From Henricia sp. BOLD:AAB3569 (lineage: Eukaryota; Echinodermata; Asteroidea; Spinulosida; Echinasteridae): 64,000 nucleotides of DNA. The stretch's first letter is position 1, and every line of letters starts with the position of its first letter. Shown piece by piece: positions 20,473 through 32,700 of the stretch. The stretch spans positions 62,001 to 126,000 of the forward strand of contig JBBELK010000325.1 in assembly GCA_037783545.1 (NCBI GenBank), read 5' to 3'. Made by a program: the position numbers and the translations under genes. Below the pieces are notes generated by a model. That model had not been told where the DNA came from and did not search any database. It worked only from the letters and a program-made list of their open reading frames with translations.

Positions 20473-21540
20473 TACGTATAAAAATGAATATCCATTGGGT
20501 TTATAGCAGTCGATGAATTTGTAAAAAAAGTCTCTTTTTAGATACGGACTTAATTTATTTACGCTTTTGGAAGAAGGCCACAGTATAAATTAATATCCAT
20601 TGGGTTTATAGCAGTCGATGAATTTGTAAAAAAAGTCTCTTTTCAGATACGGACTTAATTTATTTACGCTTTTGGAAGAAGGCCACAGATTATTTCAACT
20701 AATGTCATGATTATAGCTTAAGATTTTGCTCTTCTCGAGAAATTTTACCCTGGCTTTTAATATAGCGAATACAAAAAGGAAAAGAATATATACAGCACAA
20801 TTATGTAGCATTACATTTTGAAAAACTTATCAAGGTTATAATATTCGAAAATATATGAAGCGAATTGATTTGAAACTATACAAGGTTATTTAATTTCGCT
20901 TGCAAAGCCCCACATCCTAATATATTTATCTATCAGTGCTATTTTGACAGAACACCGTGGTAAAACCTCTAATCTACACACTTATCTGTGGCAGGTATAA
21001 TTCTTGAACCAGATATTTGCAAGGTTAAACCAATCACCACTTTTCCCAAAGCTTTTCATAAATTTGATTACATCGATCATTTAACATTAATAGAGCACTA
21101 ACGTGAAAATGTCACCCTTTGTGTGTTGCCAAGGTTTCTGGGTCTACACTAAAACCAGTGAACTGTTTCCCTGCGCTTTAGCAATGGACGTTTCAGATTA
21201 CCAGTGAATGTTTAGAACCAATTACCATGGCAAGTGACGCCACAGTTTAGTAGTCTATTGTAGTTGTAACCACTAACCGTGCACACAGATATTTAAGTAC
21301 ATTAAAAATAGATGCCCTACACCAAGCATATATTACAACCAGAGAAATTGGGTTTGCTTTTTAACATAACCAGCTCCCATCAACTGAAAAGCAGATATGA
21401 ACTTGACAAGGAATAGCAATTGTAGGATGCCTTGTAGTATGGGCATTTTATACGAATACTGGGTAAAGAATTATCTTTTGCGTACAGTTTTTATCTACTT
21501 TTATCAGGGTCTTTTTTCTTGTTCATTGTACAAAGTAATG
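20473..21540. other. Intergenic AT-rich sequence with a 107-bp tandem duplication
   Basis: AATATCCATTGGGTTTATAG...GGAAGAAGGCCACAG occurs at 20486-20583 and 20593-20688 with very few differences. The rest shows nothing recognisable. Confidence 0.7.
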
Positions 21541-21544
21541 CCTA

Positions 21545-21805
21545 GAGTACATTGACCTTGCAACTGGAAGCAACTGTTGCTTGCAGTCGATGTGAGCGCA
21601 CATATTCAGACACACATGCAACTGACAGCAACTAGTTGCAACTATGCTTACATCGACGCAACTGTACAACTTGTTGCCAGAAAGTAGAACATGAGCTAAC
21701 GGCAACTGGGATTTTTTTCCAGTTGCCAGTAGTTGCAAGTATGCGCACATCAACCTTTTTGAGCAACTAATCAGTTGCTCCCAGTTGCCACCAGTTGCTA
21801 TGTCG
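21545..21805. repeat. GTTGC-rich degenerate inverted repeat
   Basis: Many copies of CAACTGG/CCAGTTGC arranged on both sides of about 21670, e.g. CGATGTGAGCGCACAT against ATGCGCACATCAA. Confidence 0.5.
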
Positions 21806-21811
21806 ATGTAT

Positions 21812-23016
21812 TACCCCTTTCCCACTACAAAATCTCGGGGGTAACGGCAATCCTTAACCCCGAGATACCCCGGGGCAGCGAAATATCGCGCGAGCGTTCC
21901 CACTACTCTTTTGCTGGCCCGGGTTAAGACGAAAAAATCGGCCGTTAGCCCGGGGTTCGTTAACCCTGCCAGCGACCAGGGTTAAGGATGGCAATCTCGG
22001 GGTTAACGGCCAAACTCCGGGGTAAGCATTGTAGTGGGAAACCAAGCAGGGTTAAGTGTTCCCCAAGCAATCTCGGGGTTAAGACGCATGAATCATTGTG
22101 CAATACGGTGTCCAAAAGTTAAACTCGTGGCGCGAAAATGCGTGTTTAGTGCATGCAGCCCTATAAATCCTGCTGGCGTATTGCCTCAAGCAACATCTGC
22201 CTTCTTCCCCTTTTGAGAACGTTGGCGTTGGCGTTTCCTTCGCAATATTTGTAAAATTACCATCAGGACTGCGACCGATATTGCTTCCGTGTCTGGCGCC
22301 ATTTTGAGCGATGTACTAGCAGTACTTTGCCCCCAAACCACTTCGCCCTCGGCTGGACCACTTCTCCCAATCATGGAGGTAGGAATACATCGCCCAAATG
22401 CTACTTTACCCAAGACTCGGCAAACGTAACCTACGTACGTGCCCACTCACGGCTGACAGACATGCAGCTACTTACTGTAGTTTTATGCCGTTTGATTAAA
22501 TCATTTTAAAAAGAAGATTTAGGACTGGCTGAGAAAACACCGTCTTAATACACCCCCATTTTAATGGTATAGGCCTACGCGTGATGCGTCTTGCTTGCCA
22601 CGTGGGTCATGGATGTTTGGACGAAATGTTATTTGCACGAGTGGTGTGTGACCGAAGTAGTTTAGGGGCGAAGTTACTGTAAAGGGCAGTACGGCGAAAC
22701 GAACGCATGTGTCGAATGGTGGGATCATAGGCTATTTACCGATGTCTTGTGGCGCGAAAAAGGACCCGTTGCTTGGCGACAAGCCAGTGCAAAACAATTG
22801 CGGGACCAGCTTGCACACTCCGTCATTTCCAGTCCGCGTGTAGTGGGAAACCGCACCGCGTTAACCCGGGGCAAGCTCGCCCCGGGTTTGCCGAAACTCC
22901 AGGTTAACGAAACAAGTGGGAACAGAACTAGGGGTTAACGAACCCCGGGGTAAGAAAAGCTTAACCCGGGGCAGCAAATCTCCGGGTTAAGCAGTTTGTA
23001 GTGGGAAAAGGGTATA
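21812..23016. mobile_element. 1.2-kb inverted-end DNA element between GGT and DMGDH
   Basis: ACCCCTTTCCCACTACAAA at the left and TTTGTAGTGGGAAAAGGGT at the right, with subterminal TTAACCCCGGGG-type GC-rich repeats on both sides. No transposase frame seen. Confidence 0.75.
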
Positions 23017-23376
23017 AGCTAGGCTTAGGAGTTGTTTAGCACAATGTCTGTTTCTTCAGACAATGGAAGGAATTAGTTTGAAGATTGGTAATACTGATGT
23101 TCAACCATTTACCCTTCCTAAATCTCTTAAATTATGTTACATCAAGTTTACTATTCTCCTTTACAAGCTTTGGAATGATACATCTGGGCTGCGTTTCATT
23201 GAATGTGGAACGGATTGTTTGCCAAATTACGTTAGCAAGATGGCGACGCCCACTTCCCAGCGGCCGTAGTGACGTTGTAATGTGGCTCGCTGCTGCTTAC
23301 CAAATTTGAGGAAATGTGAGACGTTGGCATTGATAGTGTATCGCCAGCGACAGGAGTAGAAACACGAAATGTGCAA

Positions 23377-23382
23377 TTTATT
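23377..23382 (-). promoter_or_regulatory. Candidate polyadenylation signal AATAAA of DMGDH
   Basis: AATAAA on the - strand about 150 nt after the DMGDH stop. Confidence 0.45.
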
Positions 23383-23533
23383 TGTTATTTTCAAAACTGG
23401 AAAGCATCATCTGCCATCTTTCATGTCATTGCGCCATTTTGAAATGACTCCGGAACATTGCAAACAACTCTAAAGGTCGTTGGCCAAAAGCTTGCATAAG
23501 TGGAATGCAGCCCATGTTTAAGTTCTGCAGAGT

Positions 23534-23728
23534 TTAGCTTGTCAACTTAGCTCTAGCCTGCTCCGTAAGCAGTAAAGGTTCCTGGATGACAGTTGATGGG
23601 TAGTGTTTTCCAAGGAGTTCCACCTCGACCTGCGTGCCAATTGGAGTTAGGTTCATGGGAAGGTAGGCATAGCAGATACTCTGGTCTAGATGATAGCTGA
23701 AACATCCGGACGTTGTGTTGCCAACGAC
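23534..23728 (-). CDS. DMGDH: DMGDH exon 16 (terminal)
   Basis: Encodes residues 812-875 and stop TAA at 23536-23534: [20 protein letters not shown], then [20 protein letters not shown]. Acceptor TTGACAG. The C-terminus is slightly shorter than in mammals. Confidence 0.96.
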   Translation of the reverse strand, partial: VVGNTTSGCFSYHLDQSICYAYLPMNLTPIGTQVEVELLGKHYPSTVIQEPLLLTEQARAKLTS

Positions 23729-26700
23729 CTGTCAATGGATCAGATGAGTCAATTATCTACATGTTTATTTGGACAATGCATAGTTCCGATTTTGCCCAGT
23801 TAACCCCGCCCCCTTGGATATTGTTGCTATGGCTCACACGCTATCGTCCAAATGGCGACACACAACGCACATAGCAATGGGACTTTCAACAGAAAGCACA
23901 GATTCATTGGAGAAAACTCAAAGGTATTCATGTTTTAGGGTCGACAGTTATCTTAGATCACACCGAGTACAGGGCCAGTAATACAACGACCGGCCTTGAA
24001 ACCAAAATTCACCCGGATCATCGCATACAACACTGTACAAATTGTACTATGGGGCCGGCAGAACATATCGCGTGATCATGTTGTTGTGAGACAGTGCACT
24101 TTGATATATGTGGGTGACATCCGCCAGCTCTGTTGTGATTGGTCGGCGGGTTCGGTTGATTGACAGGTCGAAACTATGCATTGCTCACCGCCCGGCATCG
24201 GTGGATCACACAAACGATACCTAACTGTCGACACCATCGCCTGATGAAGACTTGAAGTTTTATGGTTAAATGTCGCAGTCCCCACGCTGACATCAGGAGA
24301 CAGCAAATGAGTTTCTTTTAGATTACCAAGATCAACTTAATTTACCTGATCATTCAGCCAGATTGTCTTATTCCCCTCTGGGAGGGTCCAGATTATTAAC
24401 TTATACCAAGCTCTGATTGGTTGTTGAGCAGTGCATGTACACCAGGTGACAGGCCAATCAGCCAGATTGTCTCACTCCCCTCTGGGAGGGTCCAGGTTAT
24501 CAATTTATACCATGCTCTGATTGGCTGTTGATCAGTGCATACAGCAGGTGACAGGCCAATCAGCCAGATTGTCTCACTCCCCTCTGGGAGGGTCCAGATT
24601 ATTAACTTATACCAAGCTCTGATTGGCTGTTGAGCAGTGCATACAGCAGGTGAAAGGCCAATCAGCCAGATTGTCTCACTCCCCTCTGGGAGGGTCCACA
24701 TTATCAATTTATACCATGCTCTGATTGGCTGTTGAGCAGTGCATACAGCAGGTGACAGGCCAATCAGCCAGATTGTCTCACTCCCCTCTGGGTCCACATT
24801 ATCAATTTATACCATGCTCTGATTGGCTGTTGATCAGTGCATACAGCAGGTGACCGGCCAATCAGCCAGATTGTCTCATTCCCCTCTGGGTCCACATTTT
24901 CAATTTATACCATTACTACCATGCTCTGATTGGCTGTTGATCAGTGCATACAGCAGGTGACAGGCCAATTTACCTTATTATCCAACCAGATTGTCTCATT
25001 CCCTTCTGGGTCCACATTTTCAGTATCAGGTACTTTCAGCAACACCAGTTTGCGTTGTAGTCCTTCATCTTTCACTTTCTGAACAGCTGCCTTGCCAACA
25101 AAATCGGCCTCCTGTGAGAGAACAGGTTGAAGTATTAGCAATCTTCCTCAAGAAGCCACAAGTCAATAATCAAAATCTTAAAAACTTCATTAAGATAAAC
25201 AATAGACCCTTTGCAGGGGCGGCCATGACAGGAGGCAGTCACATTGTCACCATGTATCATGCAAGAGTAGGCACTTTGTGGATCTATCAGATTTATATCA
25301 AAACCTGCCCCTATCATGGCCGCTGGTGCAAAGTGTCTATTAAGTTGTTTTATTTTCCCCTTGGCAAATTAATGTAAACTGTTGTAGTCCTCATACTTGG
25401 TACTCGCACTCAAGAACTAATTGAGTACCATTCTTGGTACTAATTGATGGAACTAATTGAGCTTATGCGTCCGGTGGTCCATTTTGTTCTGCCATACTTT
25501 TTTGGTTTTGGTTTTTTTTTTATAATTTGGGGCGAGTTCAGAATGTCATTTTGTTACAGTAAAATGAACCTATAAAAAGAACCCAAGTATTCATGAAATG
25601 TACGTTTATTAAGATTGCTTCAAAACTCGATTTCCTATCACAAAAGTTTACTTTATTTGCAAATTTAGAATTTATCTTGTCAGATACAAAACTAACCTTT
25701 TTTAATTTGATGAAAGGACCAAGTCCTGCTTCCAATGGGCCGTTGTCCATCAGCATCTGAGTATTCAAGAAAAAATGAAAATCAAAGTTTGTCCAAAAAA
25801 CCAGACCGCCTTTATGGGATCTGACCACAGAACTCCATTAAGAACTAGAACGGGAACAGAGCCGGGATGTGCATAACCGCGCCTTCTCATTAGCATAGTT
25901 TTGGGCCATTTGCATAGTTTTGGGCACTTCCCCATTGAATTACACGTAGAACCTCCACGATTAAGGTTACGATGATTTGCCATTCAATAACACAGTCGTT
26001 TCTTATATAGCTGTTAATAGATCTCTGTGGATCTGACAAAGTACTATGCATGGAGGGGAGGGTGTGGTCAGAGCCAATGCGTATGCTAATGTTAAAGTCA
26101 ATGGATGACGTCACAAATTTTGCCAAAAAATGCGTACATGGGGGGGTGGATGGCCCCTAAATAGGGCGTCTGCAGGTCATTCCATGTCAAATCACCCTTC
26201 TAAAAGTAGGACTTTTCACCCCACTCTTTCAGAATGGACTGTGTCAAAACCTTTCCCACCTGTAAGAAAATGTTAGCACTAGAACTTTACATTTTTGCAA
26301 GGTTTTCATTTTTGTAAATTTCGCAAATAAATTCACTTATGCGACAATAACAAACAATTGCACCAGCAAAGCAGCGCATCAATCACTTTACACAACCACA
26401 AAATAAAAATTATTGGAAGTGTGATAGAACTATCAAATTGGCGAAAATATCTGTATGCAAAAATCTTGGCGTATACAGTACCTGAGAGCATGTGTGATCT
26501 AGTGGTTATAATTTCGAGCCCCACTTGTGCCAATGTATTCCCTGGGCAAGACATTTAATTGCCTCGTCAGCCCAAGCGATACTTGGGAATGCCACAATCT
26601 AACTACTGCAGGGCAGCCACCTAGTTAAAGCAAAATGGTTCTGGCGATTTCCCAATGGTAGCGGTAATAATGGCAACAGTGTCAGGATTACCCTCATGTA

Positions 26701-29700
26701 AGGTAGACATGTGTGCTACACAAGAATCCACTTTTATTATTATTATTACCTCTTGGCCCCACATGCGAAACCCCTTCTCAATTCGCATGGTGTTTAGAGC
26801 GTACGTTCCAAAGTCACCGACACCAAACGGTTTCCCTGCTTCTAGCAGCGCATCATATAACCTGGCCGTGTCTTCTGCTTTGTGATAAAACTCCCAACCA
26901 AGTTCACCTGTCAATCAATTTTAATAACAAAAATTTATGTCAGAATCCGAGTTCATTTTGGCATTTTCTCCAAAAACCCATAGACCATCTCAGATGGTGA
27001 AGGAAAACCCAATGCCACCAACCTGTGTATGATTATACAAATGATGAATGTTTATGAGTGCAATGTGAGGAATTAAATATTAAACGACACGTGACCTGCT
27101 ATCATCCAATCGGATGACAAGGATCTACTTGGGCGTTATATAAATTATTAATCGTCTTGACATCCATAAACTGGAAAGCATTTACTATGCAGTGCTAAAC
27201 CAAGTTACGTTGCGTAAAGGAAAACCCTAATACCACCAACCTGTGTATGATATTCTGATGGCTTTAGCAGGCACACCCCCGATGTTAATCGCCTTGAGAT
27301 CCATAAACCGGAAGGCCGTGTCGCTAAGATCAGAATCCGTGACAGTCGACAGGACATCGCGAGACAATGGTCCAGCAAGACTCAGGCAGGCCACACTATC
27401 CGTCAGGTTGGTAAACTGGACATCGTAAGCTCCCTTCCATGCAGAATCTTCCATCCATCTACAACAAACATTGTCCTTGTTCAACTTGGAGCGATAAATA
27501 TTAATGGATGACTTAGTTGTGTATTTGTTCATGATATAAGCTAATGGCAAATCTAAAGATTTGAATCGACTTATTAAATCCTATGAAGACAATATATCCC
27601 TACATATATGGAGACAATATATTTGTTTATTTGTTTAAAAGCTCCATGAGAAAAAAGAATCACATGGTTATCACGACCTCTCTACCACCTGCAGCCGATT
27701 TTATGAAACCTTACGCATTGCGTAAGCCCACTTGCGCAACCTTTTATTGCGTAAGTTGGATGAAGTGATTTTGGGCGAAATGGCACTTTGGGCGAAATGG
27801 TTTTAGGGCGAATTGAAATTATTGTTTTGCTCATTTCTCAAAGACTATAGCACTTCAGACAAAACCATTTCAGGGGACGTTTTCTGCCGTCATGATGTTT
27901 ATATCGTGTAAGTTATGTGTAAGTTATGTGTAAATCTGTAAACATTTCTGATTCTTAGAGATACCAATCATTTGTACTGTCTTTAAATTACTTACCAAAA
28001 CAAGCGGCTAGTGGAAAATTAAGTTTGAGGCGGTTGTAAATTTTAGCCGTACACCAACCTGAGATCATGCAACTCCACAGCGGACCCTGTGACTATATGA
28101 AAATTGTCATCAGCGAGTCGACTGATCGTCACTTCTGCATAAACCTTGCCTTTTGGTGACAGCATGTGGCACAAGGTGCAACGACCAACCTATCAAACAA
28201 ACCAATACATCATGCAATGTGAATGCATTTCCAGTGAGTTGTTAAAGTGCACCACGTTAGGGGACGTCACTATACGCCAAAGGCAACACAGTGTGTTGTT
28301 CAACATAAGAAAGGTCCATCATATACAGGGTACTCACTTCAGGTAGTTTGTTAGCCACCAGATTGTCCAAGAATCGGTACACATCCTTCCCTGTGACCTC
28401 AAGTTTAGCAAACGGCGAAAGGTCAATGATTCCGGCACGATTCATCACCATCTCGTACTCTCGACCAACCGGTTTAAACCAGTTAGAACGATGAAAACTT
28501 GGCTGGTACCCGGCATCGTCACCATCCAATGCAAACCAGTGAGGCTGCTCCCAACCTACAATAAAATCACAGCCAACCGGTTTCAACAGTGAGCTCCATA
28601 TATTTTTCTGGAGAATTTGTCCTCCATTGTCCTCCATTCATTTGTACACATTGTGTTTTAAATTTGACGGCCATGGACGGCCTGTCAGTGTTGCAAATCT
28701 TGCTCCGTGGCAGCCGCCTCGGAGTGTTACAAAGTATGATTTTTTGGTGAAAATTTTCATACAATGAATGTAGAAATGACTCAAGAGTCAGTGTTTATGG
28801 TGCTTGGCCAATTTCATGGCGCTGCTAAGCACAACAATTTGCTTAGCACAGGATTTGTTTGCTTTATAAAATGGATTACAAGCCAAAATTATACACCAAT
28901 TTGTGTTCTTCGCAAGAGTTGGAGAATACCTTTCAATACACATCACTCACGATTTTGGCTGGCAATCCATTTTTGCAAAATAAAGCAAACAAATCATGTG
29001 CTAAGCAAATTTGTTTGCTTAGCAGCGCCATGAAATTGGCCCCTGGTCTCAACTTTTGGCCAATCACATCTGCCTTCTTTTTTTAATTTGTATTTTTGCC
29101 AAGAATAATGGCGGCGTCAACTAGTTAGTAATTACTGTCCATAAATTCAGGAAATGTGAAACACATCCGTCCTGAATGTTTACGGAAAGATTTTTATGAG
29201 ATAAAATGTGAAGTTTCTACAACCAACATATTTGGGATCAGTAAATAGTGCTTTTTAAAGTGGTCGTTTGTTGAGGTGAAAAAGAGAACATTATGATTTG
29301 CTAGAACTTTAGGAACAATGGATGATTTTCCATACAGCAGAGTATTTGTATTGTCATGTTCATTACAGCCAACTTTAGACTTTTTCAGTACCATCTTCAG
29401 AGATTGGATGTTAATTAGGGTTTGTTTTGCCCTTACCCGACGTAATTATTAACACTGTATACTCGGTGCTTTCCTGAGACACTATGAAAAACTTCATAGC
29501 GTGCTCGGGCGGGATTCGAACCCACGACCTCCTGCAAACAAGTCAGACGTCTTAACTACTCGACCACCGAGCTAGCCGGTATGAATGGCCGGGTCAAATC
29601 ATTTTGCAACGGGATCGCAATTAATCAGTAATTGATTTAGCTTGCGTCAGGGAGACAATGTTAAATTAGGGTTTGTTTCAGAGATACCAACATTTACGAT

Positions 29701-32700
29701 TTAGGTGTAATTTATACAACTTTTTTTCTTTTCTATATTGTAAAATGCAAAACAAATAAAGTGTGTATTCGGGAGATTGCTAGGCGAGTGCCCCGTGACA
29801 ATTTAGTCTTTTTCAATTTACAATGTTTGCATCTCATCATCTGCAGTGACTTACCTGCATGGAATCCAAATTCAGCTCCCCTGGACTTCTGCTTCTCATA
29901 TATTCCAGTGACACGTTTAGTGGGTCTGCCTGCCCACCGCTCCTCGCGTGGCCAAATAATAGCATTATTCATCCCATAGGACTCGCGAGCCTTGACGCTT
30001 GTAAACTTCCTGTGTTAATAATTGACAAAGACAAAAATACACGAGCTAGTAATAAGTATTCCGTTACTATTATTTCTCTATTTTATCCAATGGGGCGACA
30101 CTTTTTGTGTAGAGAGCTCTATAAGGGCAACGCGCTTGTTTAGGGTGAGAATTTGGCGTAGCCCCAATATTTTGGAAGTCAAAATCCATTTTTTTAAGGT
30201 CAAAATCCATCTTTTTTAAAATCGAGAACCATTTTTATTAGGTCTAGAACCATTTTTATTAGGTGTGGAACCATTTTCGGAAGCTCCGGGTAACAGAAAT
30301 TTGATGTCCAATCGATGTCTTTTAGCCGAAATTTCGGTGGTAGTTTGGTAAAGTTTTACCGGTGGGACGCCCCTTTGCAGCATTAAGAGATATTATTATT
30401 ATTTCTTTCTGGTATTCATACCAATGATTCTTCAATAGTGCTCATTGCACTGTCACTCGCAAGCGTGAGGAAACCCATGAAGAATTAGAATTAGAAATGG
30501 CCAGAGACACCGGGGAATCCCCTTGCTCTTTATGAAAGAATGCTCTGGGATCTTTAGAGTGGGTTACAATTACCTAACACACTGGACCAACGGCTTTACA
30601 TCCCTTCCGAAGGATGGAGCAAGTGTGATTGAGTGCCTTGCCCAAGGGCACAGGTACCGCAGCCAGATTCGAACCCGCAACCCCAAGTTTTTACCCATGA
30701 TTACTTTAGTATTAAACACAGTATTGACCTCTTTCACTGCCTACAGATTGCCACGTGCATCAGGATCTTAAGCGTAAATTGTTTGTAATAAACGTTGGCT
30801 GCGCCGTATTTCGAACGAATTTTCAACAACAAGGATGTGTTCTTGTTACAGTTTCCATGATGTACTTGACGTTGTTTAATACGCATGCAGTTTTATTTTT
30901 CCTACAATCTGTGAGAGTGGTGAATTGCAAAGCATAGTATGCAAACATACAAAACAACGAAAGAAATGCAAAACATTTCCCCACACACTGTACAGACCAT
31001 ACAGACATGCATTGCTGCTAAAACGATATAAAATTTTTTTTTAGAATCTAAAGGGTCAGTCCGAATTGGACTTTTTGGGGAAAACTTACGGAGACGATGG
31101 GTACTTTTCCCATTTTAAGTCCAATGCGGACAGCCTAGGACGTTTTCCTCTCAGTAACTTTTCCCGAGTCCAGGGGTTACTTTTCCTGGCCAACTGCTGC
31201 CCAGGAAAATTTACCAGGGAACGCTTCTCAAGACGATACATGCAAGCCCAATGCAGACACTTTGAGTCGGTAAAAGCGCTCTGGAAGCGTACATATGGGC
31301 CGTGAAGGTCAAACTGTAAACTGCGCATGCTCTCCCACAATTGTTTAATCATATACAAAATCATTCAAGCGGAATGCATACCCTCAAAATATCTGTGTAG
31401 TGTGTACACCCCACAATTTATCCCTAGCTTATTGTGAGTAGTGTATATAGTATCTTACTGATCATTCCAGCACTCAAACCAACTAAAATCTACGAAGTCA
31501 ACTTAAGGTGGTCATGACTTACCGATCGACCCAGTTGCCAAACCGATTAGGATCCGACTCTGCAAGGTCATATGGCGGTTCACCATCCATTATCCAATCA
31601 CTGATGTACTTGCCAATTCCTCCACAGTGAATTATTCCATAGCTGCAAGGAAAAACAACAAAATTGATCCTGATTTGGCAAAATGATGCAAACTTTAATG
31701 CGAATTGAGTTCATTCAAGACACATTTTACCAAACAGGGGCAGAGGTACTTCCTGAATGGGTTAATCTGTTAAAGGCCCAGTGTATTATTTGCAATGACT
31801 CCAAAAATACAGTAAATAAAATGAAAGAAATTCGGGCAACTTCAACTAACTATCAGGCAACCTCGGTCTTTGGCCGAGGTTGCCCGAGAGCAACCTGCAT
31901 ATTTTCTGAATTTCGCACCCTGGTGGTACATTTGACAAAGGTGAAATTTCTTCGGATGAGTTTGTTGATGTCTTTCTTTTGATTTATAATGGTTTTATTC
32001 GCATAATCGCTCAAAGACAGATCATCTACAGGGCCTTTAAAGCCCAAATACATCATTTGCTGTTACCCAAAAGTGCTGATAACACCACATGATTTTTTTC
32101 CCTGTGTAAAATTGTACCTTTGTGCTTTTAAAAAGTGCTTTAAAAAAAATTGTCTAACCCTTCATTCAACACAAAAACCGGAATGGATTCGTCTGGTTTT
32201 CTGAGGTATTACTGCTTGTATGTGGCTGAAATTTCTACAAGGCAGTTTATCAACATTATTCTTTAGTTATGTAATGTCGTTGTTGCTGTTTTAAAAAGTT
32301 TTCCAATCATGTAATCGGTCTTTAACATTTTTAGCCTTGATTGTAACATTGCTCACCCCGAGCCGCCGGCTAGCCACATGTTCCTAAGTCCCTGGTACGG
32401 TCCAATCAAACCCACGACATCAGGAGAATAAGTGATGGGTCCACACACAACGCTCTGAATGTCTGCCTTCTGCAGAACTGGAACACGTTGCATAGCGCAC
32501 TCTACGTTTTCCATTAATCGATCAATGTCGCTTTCAAATAATTCCTTGCCAAAACCTGCAGTCAAAATGTATCCATCTCAATCATAAATGCACACGTAGG
32601 CCCAGCGGACAGCGCAGAACGATTTGCAAAATACCCACAACACAGTACTAGAACCATACTTTCCTTTATAAAACACTCTTCAGAAACCACAATGTCCGAG

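Noticed and set aside
24396..24797. 133-codon repeat protein on the - strand
   Set aside because: It is the 102-bp array derived from the DMGDH exon 15 edge read through intron sequence.
29505..29580. Functional tRNA gene
   Set aside because: The T arm and boxes are good, but the anticodon stem is broken and target duplications flank a longer unit, so a SINE head is the better reading.
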